From Nitrospinota bacterium (GTDB taxonomy: Bacteria; JADFOP01): a DNA stretch of 28,227 nt. Made by a program: the position numbers and the translations under genes. Under the pieces are notes generated by a model, which ran no database searches, was not told the origin of the DNA, and saw nothing but the letters and a program-made list of their open reading frames with translations. This document shows positions 6,360-13,577 of the stretch, one piece after another. The first letter of the stretch is position 1, and each line of letters starts with the position of its first letter. The stretch lies in contig JADFOP010000026.1 of assembly GCA_022562795.1 (NCBI GenBank), positions 1 through 28,227 of the forward strand. The letters are read 5' to 3'.

Positions 6360-6761
6360 GTGTACACAGTAACCAAGCAGATCCATTTTTGTTACGGACA
6401 CCGTCTTCTCAACTACGACGGCAAATGTCGGTGGCTCCACGGCCACAACGGTTTGGTGGAAATCGCGCTTGCCTCCGAGAAGCTCGATGAACGGGGGATG
6501 GTCTACGATTTCACCATCATCAAGCAGGTCGTCCAGGCCTGGATCGACGAGCATCTGGACCACAAGATGATTCTGCACCGGGACGACCCGTTGGTCTCAA
6601 CCCTTCAGGAGCATGGCGATCCACTCTACCTGCTGGACGAGAACCCGACGGCTGAGGCGATTGCCCGGCTGATATACGAAGAGGCGGCCCGCCAAGGCTT
6701 TCCCGTCGTAGAGGTACGCCTTTGGGAGACTCCCACCAGTTGGGCCGCCTATCGGGGCTGA
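6360..6761 (+). CDS. queD: 6-carboxy-tetrahydropterin synthase / PTPS family
   Basis: Zinc enzyme of the 6-pyruvoyl-tetrahydropterin synthase fold acting on 7,8-dihydroneopterin triphosphate. In QueD it makes 6-carboxy-tetrahydropterin for queuosine or other 7-deazaguanines. The 133-residue protein has the three zinc ligands His14, His27 and His29. It has catalytic Cys23 in the CxxxHGH arrangement (CRWLHGHN) that is usual for QueD; eukaryotic PTPS has a longer spacing. It also has the LDH motif with His68, NPTAE at 95-99, and Glu123 in LWET for pterin binding. The start is a GTG at 6360, 1 nt after the SDR stop, so the two are co-translated. With a pteridine-reductase-like partner, a tetrahydropterin product other than the queuosine precursor is also possible. 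Confidence 0.85.
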   Translation: MYTVTKQIHFCYGHRLLNYDGKCRWLHGHNGLVEIALASEKLDERGMVYDFTIIKQVVQAWIDEHLDHKMILHRDDPLVSTLQEHGDPLYLLDENPTAEAIARLIYEEAARQGFPVVEVRLWETPTSWAAYRG

Positions 6762-6778
6762 GAGGACCACTGGTACAT

Positions 6779-6806
6779 TTGATTTTTTACTGATTCGGGT
6801 TATAAT
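6779..6806 (+). promoter_or_regulatory. Candidate sigma70 promoter of the rhodanese-moeB gene
   Basis: A perfect TATAAT (6801-6806) preceded by TTGATT (6779-6784, 4 of 6) at 16 nt, in an A/T-rich patch that stands out from its surroundings. Initiation near 6813 would leave a leader of about 137 nt before the ATG at 6950. Confidence 0.55.
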
Positions 6807-6949
6807 TGGGAGGCGTTGACCTCCTACGCCGCCTTCGAGCACATTCCACCCCTGTAGGCTCGCAACTCCTCCGGGGGTTTTACAACCGGGGCGAAAAGTT
6901 GGTATTTAACACGGGAGACGACAACTCCGCTTGAGAAGGAGGCGGGCTC
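6807..6949 (+). promoter_or_regulatory. Structured 5' leader of the rhodanese-moeB gene
   Basis: The leader can form several local stem-loops in series. GGCGT/ACGCC is at 6812-6830. CGAGCACA pairs with TGT-AG-GCTCG at 6836-6862. GGTT/AACC is at 6876-6887. AGTTG pairs with CAACT near 6897-6926. CCGC/GCGG at 6927-6945 has the ribosome-binding site AAGGAGG in its loop. No known riboswitch consensus is recognised. G+C-rich sequence folds easily, so a regulatory role is only a suggestion. Confidence 0.35.
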
Positions 6950-8125
6950 ATGAGTGGCGTTTCTTTTTCACAACTCATCCAGCAGATCAAGGGCGAGATC
7001 AAAGAGATTACGCCCGAGGAGGTTCAAGAGCGGCTTGAGGCGGGTGAACCGTGGGCTCTCCTCGATGTGCGGGAGCAAAGTGAGTGGGAGGAGGGCCACC
7101 TCCCCGAGGCCCACTTCATCCCTCGAGGGTTCCTCGAGATCCGGACGGAGAGCGCCCTTCCTGAGAAGGACAAGCCATTGGTCGTATATTGCGGCGGCGG
7201 GGTCCGAAGCGCCATGGCCACCAAGACTTTGCAAGATATGGGCTACACGAACGTGATGAGCATGTCCGGTGGCTTCACCCGATGGCGGGAGCTAGACTAC
7301 TCCTTTACCACACCTCGGACCCTCACCGATACGGAAATGGAGCGCTACAGCCGCCAGATTCGTATCCCAGAGGTGGGCATTAAAGGTCAGATCAAGCTTC
7401 TTGATAGCAAAGTGTTGCTCGTAGGAGCTGGTGGCTTGGGTTGCCCCTCGGCGATCTACTTGGCAGCGGCCGGGGTGGGGACCATCGGCATCGTCGACAA
7501 CGACGTGGTGGACCTGAGCAACCTTCAGCGCCAGATTCTCCATCACACCTCGTCCCTTGGCACCCCGAAGACAGAGTCCGCCAAGGCGGCTCTCCACGCC
7601 ATAAACCCCTCAATCGAGGTTAACACGTATCAGGAGAAACTCTCCAGCGCCAACGTAATGGAGATTATAGAGCCCTATGACATCATCGTAGACGGCTCCG
7701 ATAACTTTCCTACGAGGTACCTCATCAACGACGCATGTGTGTGGACGGACAAGCCCAACGTTCACGGCTCAGTCTTTCGCTTTGAGGGGCAAGTGACCCT
7801 TTTTAATCCATACCAAGGCCCGTGCTACCGGTGCCTCTCCCCGAATCCCACCCCGCCGGACCTCGCCCCGTCGTGCGCCGACGCTGGCGTGCTGGGCGTG
7901 CTGCCGGGTGTCGTCGGACTGCTCCAGGCCGTTGAGACCATAAAGTTCATCATAGGCGAGGGCGATAGCTTGGTCGGCCGTCTCATCACCTACGACGCCC
8001 TCACCACCTCCTTCCGCGAGTTCAAGTTGCGGCGCGACCTCGGCTGCCCCGTCTGCGGGGAAAACCCCACAATTACTGAGTTTATCGACTACGAGGAATT
8101 CTGCGCCGCCGCTGCTGGCGGGTAA
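6950..8125 (+). CDS. moeB: Rhodanese-ThiF/MoeB fusion (adenylyltransferase/sulfurtransferase)
   Basis: Activates the C-terminal glycine of a small ubiquitin-like sulfur carrier (MoaD or ThiS type) as an acyl-adenylate and helps load sulfur on it, for molybdopterin, thiamine or cysteine synthesis. The 391-residue protein starts with a rhodanese domain (about 18-118, catalytic Cys81 in YCGGGVRS). The E1-like domain follows (about 128-390): nucleotide loop LLVGAGGLGCP, the Asp/Arg segment DNDVVDLSNLQRQ, DGSDNFPTR, and a zinc site from Cys292/Cys295 and Cys366/Cys369. Eukaryotic MOCS3 and mycobacterial MoeZ carry the rhodanese at the C-terminus; here it is N-terminal. The ATG at 6950 has AAGGAGG upstream. 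The carrier protein is not in this window, so the exact pathway is undecided. Confidence 0.9.
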   Translation: MSGVSFSQLIQQIKGEIKEITPEEVQERLEAGEPWALLDVREQSEWEEGHLPEAHFIPRGFLEIRTESALPEKDKPLVVYCGGGVRSAMATKTLQDMGYTNVMSMSGGFTRWRELDYSFTTPRTLTDTEMERYSRQIRIPEVGIKGQIKLLDSKVLLVGAGGLGCPSAIYLAAAGVGTIGIVDNDVVDLSNLQRQILHHTSSLGTPKTESAKAALHAINPSIEVNTYQEKLSSANVMEIIEPYDIIVDGSDNFPTRYLINDACVWTDKPNVHGSVFRFEGQVTLFNPYQGPCYRCLSPNPTPPDLAPSCADAGVLGVLPGVVGLLQAVETIKFIIGEGDSLVGRLITYDALTTSFREFKLRRDLGCPVCGENPTITEFIDYEEFCAAAAGG

Positions 8126-8159
8126 CACTAGCTTTAAAACCACTAACTGGAATATTTAA

Positions 8160-8187
8160 GGCCGATGGGAGTTACTCCCAAACGGCC
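8160..8187. terminator. Hairpin between convergent moeB and rng
   Basis: GGCCG-AT-GGGAG-TTA-CTCCC-AAA-CGGCC is a 28-nt stem-loop of two 5-bp helices with a small internal loop, lying in the 138-nt gap between two genes that converge. On the minus strand it is followed by TTAAATATT, a weak T-rich tail; on the plus strand there is no T run. A bidirectional terminator is likely. Confidence 0.55.
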
Positions 8188-8263
8188 TAAGTTACTTTAG
8201 GGCAACGCTCCCCACCGGGGCAAATCCAGAGGAGTATGGGCTCGGTGGGCTGAGAGTCAGGCC

Positions 8264-9796
8264 TCAGTCTGTCACCAGGTCGAACTGCTCTTGGTGCACG
8301 CTTGAGTCTACCTGGATAACGATTCGCTTGCCCAATGTCTTTTCCAAGTGCTCGATGGAATCCGCCTCCTCGTTGAAGAGGAGTTCGGCAACCTTGGGGT
8401 GTGCTGTGACGATGAGTTTGCGCCCAGAAAAGGGCTGGGCGGCCAAGCGGTCGATTCCTCGAAAAATCTCGTAGCAAACGGTGTTTGCGCTCTTAATGAG
8501 CCCTTTTCCCTCGCAGTAGCTGCAAGGCTCGCATAGGGTGTGAGCGAGGCTCTCGCGGGTCCGCTTGCGAGTCATCTGAACCAATCCCAGCTCGCTCATC
8601 CCCATGATATGGGTTCGAGAGCGGTCAGCTTTGAGGGCCTGCTCGAGGGCGGCGAGAACCCGCTGGCGGCTCTCCTCCTGCTCCATGTCTATGAAGTCGA
8701 TGATGATGATGCCTCCGATGTTACGAAGCCTAAGCTGGTAGGCGATCTCCTTGACCGCCTCGAGGTTGGTTTTCAGAATAGTCTCTTCGGGATTGCGCTT
8801 GCCGACGAACTTGCCCGTGTTGATATCGATAACGACTAGCGCCTCCGTGTGGTCGATGACGATGTAACCTCCGCTTTTCAACCAGACACGCCGGCCCAGA
8901 GCGCGGCTCACCTCCATCTCGATGCCGTAGTGGTCGAAGACGGGCTCGGCCCCCTCGTAGAGGCTCAATCGGCTCTCAAGGTGGGGCAGGAAGGTGCGGA
9001 CGAATTCCACGGCATCGTGGTACTCTTCAGGGCTGTCGATGATGAGGCTATCGACCTCGTCGGTGAAGAGGTCTCTGGTTATGCGGAGCAATAGGCTTAA
9101 GTCATGGTGGATGAGGGAGGGGGCCTGCGCCGCCTTAAAGCGTTCCTTAATTATCCCCCAGAGCTTCTTTAGGAAAATCATGTCGGCCCTAAATGCGGCC
9201 GGGTCCAACCCGGCCCCAACTGTCCGGACGATATAGCCCTCATCCGGCCTCCTCAAGGCCTCGACGAGGTCGCGCAACCGCTCGCGCTCGGCCTCATCCT
9301 CGATGCGCCTCGATACCCCTATATTGGTCGAGTGTGGCATGAAGACGAGGTGGCGCCCTGGAAGTGTTATGAAGGTCGTAAGTCTGGCGCCTTTGCTCCC
9401 TATCGGGTCTTTGGTGGCCTGGACGAGGAGGTCCTGCCCTTCCTGGAGAAGGTCCTCTATGGGGGGGTAGGACGGCATGGCGCGTTCGTGAGCCTCGACC
9501 GCCAGCGCCCGTTCAATGGGGACGTCCTCCTCGGCCTCCGGAGGGAAGAGCGACTCGTATCCGTCATGTACCTCTTCGACATCCACATCCGCCACATAGA
9601 GGAAACCCGCCTTATCCAGGCCGACATCGACGAAGGCCGCTTGCATGCCGGGCAGCACCTTAATAACCCTTCCCTTGTAAATGTTCCCGGCGATTCCCAG
9701 TTCAGTGTGGCGCTCGATGTAGAACTCCGTTACCGCATCCTTTTCCAGAAGGGCGATGCGGGTTTCGTGCTCGTCGGCGTTCACAACGATCTTCAT
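8264..9796 (-). CDS. rng: Ribonuclease G/E family endoribonuclease
   Basis: Single-strand-specific endoribonuclease that cleaves A/U-rich RNA, used in 16S rRNA 5' maturation and mRNA decay. The 510-residue protein has an S1 domain (about 35-135) with an acidic insert near 72-115. The catalytic DNase I-like domain has the Mg-binding Asp324 in VVIDINTGK and Asp367 in IIIIDFIDM. The Zn-link lies near CEPCSYCEGKG (Cys422, 425, 428). It lacks the long C-terminal scaffold of RNase E, so RNase G is the better name. The ATG at 9796 gives the conserved start MKIVVNADEHETR, 2 nt after the radical SAM gene stop. A GTG at 9886 would add 30 non-conserved residues inside that gene. Confidence 0.93.
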   Translation of the reverse strand: MKIVVNADEHETRIALLEKDAVTEFYIERHTELGIAGNIYKGRVIKVLPGMQAAFVDVGLDKAGFLYVADVDVEEVHDGYESLFPPEAEEDVPIERALAVEAHERAMPSYPPIEDLLQEGQDLLVQATKDPIGSKGARLTTFITLPGRHLVFMPHSTNIGVSRRIEDEAERERLRDLVEALRRPDEGYIVRTVGAGLDPAAFRADMIFLKKLWGIIKERFKAAQAPSLIHHDLSLLLRITRDLFTDEVDSLIIDSPEEYHDAVEFVRTFLPHLESRLSLYEGAEPVFDHYGIEMEVSRALGRRVWLKSGGYIVIDHTEALVVIDINTGKFVGKRNPEETILKTNLEAVKEIAYQLRLRNIGGIIIIDFIDMEQEESRQRVLAALEQALKADRSRTHIMGMSELGLVQMTRKRTRESLAHTLCEPCSYCEGKGLIKSANTVCYEIFRGIDRLAAQPFSGRKLIVTAHPKVAELLFNEEADSIEHLEKTLGKRIVIQVDSSVHQEQFDLVTD

Positions 9797-9798
9797 TG

Positions 9799-12348
9799 TC
9801 AGCCAAGCTCCTTGCTTTCTCGCCAGGCAACAGCCACCTTCTCGACCTCTAAGCCCGCTAGCTCTTCGCCTTCGAGCCCGTAGCACGTCTCCATGACCTC
9901 ATGGGGTCTTGCGCTACCCGCCCTGCTAAAGGGCATATCGAGCTCGACCATGAGCCAGTCGTCCTCAGCGTCCACCACACGGGCCTCTCTAATGAAGGCT
10001 CGCAGGTTTATCTCCTGAGCTCTACGTCCCTTGTGCCTGATAAATGGGATTGCCTCCTGTGCGAGAAAGTCATCGAAGCGCCGCCGGTGGGCTTTGTGGG
10101 CTGGCACGCCATCAGGCGGCAGAAACGCCGCCGCCCGGCCTGCGACCTGGAAGGTCTGGGAGGCAACGGATTCGTCGGGCCGAGGGGCCTTGAGCGGTAT
10201 ATCGGCCACCTCAATTACCCGGAGCCCCTCGGGAAGGACGGCCCGAAGACGCTCTAGCACATGGGAGGGCTTGACGAGCTTTATGAGCTCAAGGTCGAAA
10301 ATCTCCCACTGGCTCGCCACACCAACAGGCATGGCCGGCCCGAAGGAGACCTTAGGCTTAGGGTTGAAGCCCTGGGAGTAAGCGACTGGGAGCTCCGCCC
10401 TCTTGACCGCCCGCTTGATGGCCCGGGCCAGCTCCAAGTGGGAGAGGTGCCGAAGGAGACCCTCTTTGGCGAATCTAACCCTGAGGCGCTGGACCGAAAG
10501 CGGAGGTTGCTCCCGCTTCGCCGGGGGACGGTCGGGTATCCGTTCCTTCACTCTTTGTATATCGACCTTGGGCGTCTCGGCCCGCTCTTCACCGGGCTCG
10601 AGGAGAGGAGCCCCTACCGTGTGGCGGTACTCTTGCTTCAGGAACTGAGCCTGGTAGCCCATATGGATGTGGGCCCAGGGCAGAGTCTCATCCAGAGGGA
10701 TGACCCGGTTCGCGTACCAGGCCGGGTCTAGCCCCACGGCCTCGAACGCCTCAAGCCAGCTTGTGAAGGAGAAATGCTCGCCCCAGCCGTCGAACGTGCA
10801 CCCCCTCCGGTGGGCTTCTTGAATCACGGGCCCGAGCCGTCGGTCGCCACGCGAGAAAACGGCCTCTAGAAAACTCATCTCTGGGTCCTGACGCCCGAGG
10901 CGAAAGGCCCGGTTTCTAAGACGGCTGGCGAGAAAGGCCTGTTTCTCGCGGATGGTCTCTATCGGGTCCTGCCCACACCACTGGTAGGGCGTAGCCGGCT
11001 TCGGTACAAAGGGGCTTGCCGAGATTCCAATCTGCTTGACGCGGCCGAGGGCCCGTGCCCGACGGAGTATCTCCTGGCAGAGGTCCGTCATCTCCTGCAG
11101 GTCTTCCTCGGTCTCAGTAGGCAGGCCGATCATAAAGTAGAGCTTCAGCTTCTCCCAGCCCGCTCCTATAATATCCTCGACGGATTTGAAAATGTCCTTG
11201 TTGGTTGGGACCTTGCGGATGAGGCGCCTGAGGCGTTGGCTGCCGGCCTCTGGAACGATTGTGAACCCGGTCTTGCGGACCCTCTGAATCTCGTTTATGA
11301 GAGCTGGCGACAGGGTGGCGGGCCTCAGCGAGGGGAGGCTCAAAGAGACTTTCTCGGCTGCAAACCGGTCCATGAAGGCGAAGACAAGTCCGTGGAGGTC
11401 TGAGTAATCTCCTATGGAGAGGTTGGCCAGGCTTAGCTCGTCGTAGCCGCTAGCGGCCAGGCTCTCGGCAGCCTGTTGAACCAATGTCGATATGGAACGC
11501 TCCCGGACAGGCCAGTCGATGGAGCCCGCTTGGCAGAACCTGCACTTCCATATACAGCCCCGGCCTGTCTCGAGGGATATTCGATCGTGGACGATACTGG
11601 CGAATGGGACGATCGGCCGGGTGGGAAAGACTGCCTTTTCAAGGTTCATGACATCCCGCTTGACGACCGGCCCCACGCCCTTTTTGAGGGGTATGACCTC
11701 CCCGATGGTTCCGTTTTGGTTGTATGTCGGCTCGTAGAAGGCTGGGACGTAAATTCCTTTGAGTTCACCCAGAGCCTCCAGTAGGGCGTCGCGATCGGAG
11801 CCAGAGGCCTTCCAGCGTTGGTAGACAGAGAGAATCTCCAGGACGATATCCTCACCGTCGCCCACCACGATGGCGTCGATGAAGTCGGCGATAGGCTCGG
11901 GGTTCGTGGCACACGGCCCCCCGGCGATGATCAGGGGGTCCTGGGACCTCCGCTCGACGCTCAGCAGGGGGATACCGCCCAGCTCAAGGGCGTTCAAGAC
12001 GTTGGTGTAGGAGAGCTCGTACTGGAGCGAGAAGCCGACGATATCAAAGGAGCCAAGCGGCTTCTTGCTCTCCAGGCTGGCCAGGGGGAGCTTTCGGCGT
12101 CGCAGGAGCGCCTCGTAGTCGGTGTCTGGGCAGAAGACCCTCTCGCAGGCGACCCGGGGCTCGCGGTTGAGGATTTCGTATAGAATCCGCAGGCCGAGGT
12201 GGCTCATTCCCACCTCGTACTTATCAGGGAAGACGAGGGCGACAGTGGTATCGACGTCGCGGAGGTCTTTGCGGACGACGTTGAGCTCGCAGCCGAGATA
12301 GCGGGAGGGCCGGCGGACAAAGGGCAAGAGGGAATCGTAGGGGTTCAT
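9799..12348 (-). CDS. B12-type radical SAM protein with C-terminal DUF2344 (TIGR03960/TIGR03936)
   Basis: An 849-residue fusion protein. The N-terminal part (about 1-240) resembles the B12-binding-type region found before many radical SAM cores. The core has the iron-sulfur motif CIWKCRFC (CxxxCxxC, Cys265, 269, 272) followed by a TIM-barrel pattern (TIVPEAGSQRLRR, LYFMIGLPTET). A DUF2344 domain starts at about 619, with RHLSHLELARAIKRA and YSQGFNPKPKVSFGPAMPVG. The family is widespread next to rng and cell-shape genes; its reaction is, as far as I know, not established. An RNA-related substrate is suggested by the RNase G neighbour. The ATG at 12348 has a near-perfect GGAGGTGA. A longer frame to 12432 lacks support. 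Confidence 0.9.
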   Translation of the reverse strand: MNPYDSLLPFVRRPSRYLGCELNVVRKDLRDVDTTVALVFPDKYEVGMSHLGLRILYEILNREPRVACERVFCPDTDYEALLRRRKLPLASLESKKPLGSFDIVGFSLQYELSYTNVLNALELGGIPLLSVERRSQDPLIIAGGPCATNPEPIADFIDAIVVGDGEDIVLEILSVYQRWKASGSDRDALLEALGELKGIYVPAFYEPTYNQNGTIGEVIPLKKGVGPVVKRDVMNLEKAVFPTRPIVPFASIVHDRISLETGRGCIWKCRFCQAGSIDWPVRERSISTLVQQAAESLAASGYDELSLANLSIGDYSDLHGLVFAFMDRFAAEKVSLSLPSLRPATLSPALINEIQRVRKTGFTIVPEAGSQRLRRLIRKVPTNKDIFKSVEDIIGAGWEKLKLYFMIGLPTETEEDLQEMTDLCQEILRRARALGRVKQIGISASPFVPKPATPYQWCGQDPIETIREKQAFLASRLRNRAFRLGRQDPEMSFLEAVFSRGDRRLGPVIQEAHRRGCTFDGWGEHFSFTSWLEAFEAVGLDPAWYANRVIPLDETLPWAHIHMGYQAQFLKQEYRHTVGAPLLEPGEERAETPKVDIQRVKERIPDRPPAKREQPPLSVQRLRVRFAKEGLLRHLSHLELARAIKRAVKRAELPVAYSQGFNPKPKVSFGPAMPVGVASQWEIFDLELIKLVKPSHVLERLRAVLPEGLRVIEVADIPLKAPRPDESVASQTFQVAGRAAAFLPPDGVPAHKAHRRRFDDFLAQEAIPFIRHKGRRAQEINLRAFIREARVVDAEDDWLMVELDMPFSRAGSARPHEVMETCYGLEGEELAGLEVEKVAVAWRESKELG

Positions 12349-12428
12349 GAACTCACCTCCCCGCGGTGGATCGAACACCTGTCCGGGGGTGAACAGATGA
12401 CCAGTTGGTCCCTTAATTGGCCTTTCTA

Positions 12429-12457
12429 TCAATAGACCAGGGCCCGGCTTGTGTCAA
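12429..12457 (-). promoter_or_regulatory. Candidate promoter of the radical SAM-rng pair
   Basis: On the minus strand a perfect TTGACA (12457-12452) is followed after 17 nt by TATTGA (12434-12429, only 3 of 6). It lies just after the rodA stop, so the pair could be transcribed on its own as well as by read-through from the mre/rod genes. The weak -10 box lowers confidence. Confidence 0.4.
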
Positions 12458-12467
12458 GGCTGGCTGT

Positions 12468-13574
12468 TTAGTAGGCGAATTTACGGAGCTTAATGTTCAG
12501 GAGCAAGCCGACGGCCAACATGGTGGTGACGAGGGAGGAGCCTCCGTAGCTCAAAAGCGGCAGGGGGATTCCTACCACCGGCAAGAGGCCCACCGTCATT
12601 CCGATGTTGAAGGTTACGTAGAGCGTGAGCATCCAGGTGAGCCCAACCGCCGTCATTGCTCCGAAGCGGTCCTTGGCCTGGAAGGCCACTTCAATGCCCT
12701 TGAGGAGGAAGCCGAGGAAGAGCAACAGGAGGCAGGCCGCGCCGACGAAACCTACCTCCTCGGCAGCCACGCTGAAGATAAAGTCCGTGTGCTGGGCCGG
12801 CAGAAAGTTGAGGCGGCCCTGGGTACCCTGCATCAGCCCCTTGCCAAGCACGCCCCCCGACCCGATTGCAATCTTTGACTGGATGACGTGGTAGCCAGCC
12901 CCCAATGGGTCGCCGGTGGGATCTAGCAATGTCAGGAGGCGGCTCTTTTGGTAGTCCTTCAGCATGGTCCAGCCGAAAGGCATCGCGGCCAGCAAAGCTG
13001 CCGCGACGACGAGGATAGCCCGCCTCTCCACGCCCGAGACGAGGACCATGCCGCCGGCCACGAGCCCAAGCATGGTGGCTGTGCCTAGATCAGGCTCCTT
13101 AGCTATGAGGATAATAGGCAACGCGACGAGTAGGGCGGGTACAATCAGGTGGCGAAGCCTCAGGGCCTTCTCTCGACGGACATCGGCGGTATACCTGGCC
13201 AGGGCTAAGACAAGGGCCACCTTCATGAACTCCGAGGGCTGACAACGAAACGGACCGATTACCAGCCATCGTTTGGCGCCAGCCACCACGGGTCCGAAGA
13301 AAAGGACGTAGACGAGGGCCGCCAGGCAAATTCCGTAGAGAACGTACGAGTAGCGGGCGATGAGACGGTAGTCCACCATCAGGGTCACCACCAGCCCCAC
13401 CAGCCCGACGAGAAGCCACCAGAGCTGTTTTATGTAGCTGGCCTGAAGATGAGGAGAAGCCTTCGCATGGGTGGCGCTGTAGATAAGGACCACACCTGAT
13501 GCGGCCAACAAGAGGGTTAATGCCAAAAGGCCCCAATCGAGGGAGCGGAGCCACCTTCGAGAACCAACGTCCAC
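12468..13574 (-). CDS. rodA: RodA, SEDS peptidoglycan glycosyltransferase
   Basis: RodA polymerises lipid II into glycan strands for side-wall growth, working with PBP2 and MreBCD. The 368-residue protein has about ten membrane helices. SEDS signatures are clear: GAKRWLVIGPFRCQPSEFMK, with the conserved QPSE, then KEPDLGTA with the catalytic-type Asp, the large periplasmic loop GYHVIQSKIAIGSGGVLGKG and QTDFIF-like AQHTDFIFSVAAEE, and the final LLSYGGSS. The start is a GTG at 13574, 3 nt after the mrdA stop. The adjoining PBP2 gene makes RodA a better name than FtsW. Confidence 0.95.
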   Translation of the reverse strand: MDVGSRRWLRSLDWGLLALTLLLAASGVVLIYSATHAKASPHLQASYIKQLWWLLVGLVGLVVTLMVDYRLIARYSYVLYGICLAALVYVLFFGPVVAGAKRWLVIGPFRCQPSEFMKVALVLALARYTADVRREKALRLRHLIVPALLVALPIILIAKEPDLGTATMLGLVAGGMVLVSGVERRAILVVAAALLAAMPFGWTMLKDYQKSRLLTLLDPTGDPLGAGYHVIQSKIAIGSGGVLGKGLMQGTQGRLNFLPAQHTDFIFSVAAEEVGFVGAACLLLLFLGFLLKGIEVAFQAKDRFGAMTAVGLTWMLTLYVTFNIGMTVGLLPVVGIPLPLLSYGGSSLVTTMLAVGLLLNIKLRKFAY

Positions 13575-13577
13575 AGC

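Noticed and set aside
5843-6376. Minus-strand frame of 177 codons
   Set aside because: Antisense to the pteridine-reductase-like SDR, which has complete catalytic motifs; no recognisable protein features.
6807-6949. Known riboswitch (TPP, Moco or SAM class) in the moeB leader
   Set aside because: The conserved sequence cores of those classes were not seen; kept only as an unclassified structured leader.
8210-8252. CCCACCG ... CGGTGGG inverted repeat downstream of moeB
   Set aside because: The loop is about 27 nt and the stem only 7 bp, next to a far better hairpin at 8160-8187; probably chance in G+C-rich sequence.
12349-12432. 28-residue N-terminal extension of the radical SAM protein
   Set aside because: The GGAGGTGA directly before the ATG at 12348 decides the start; the extension includes the ribosome-binding site and reaches close to the candidate promoter.
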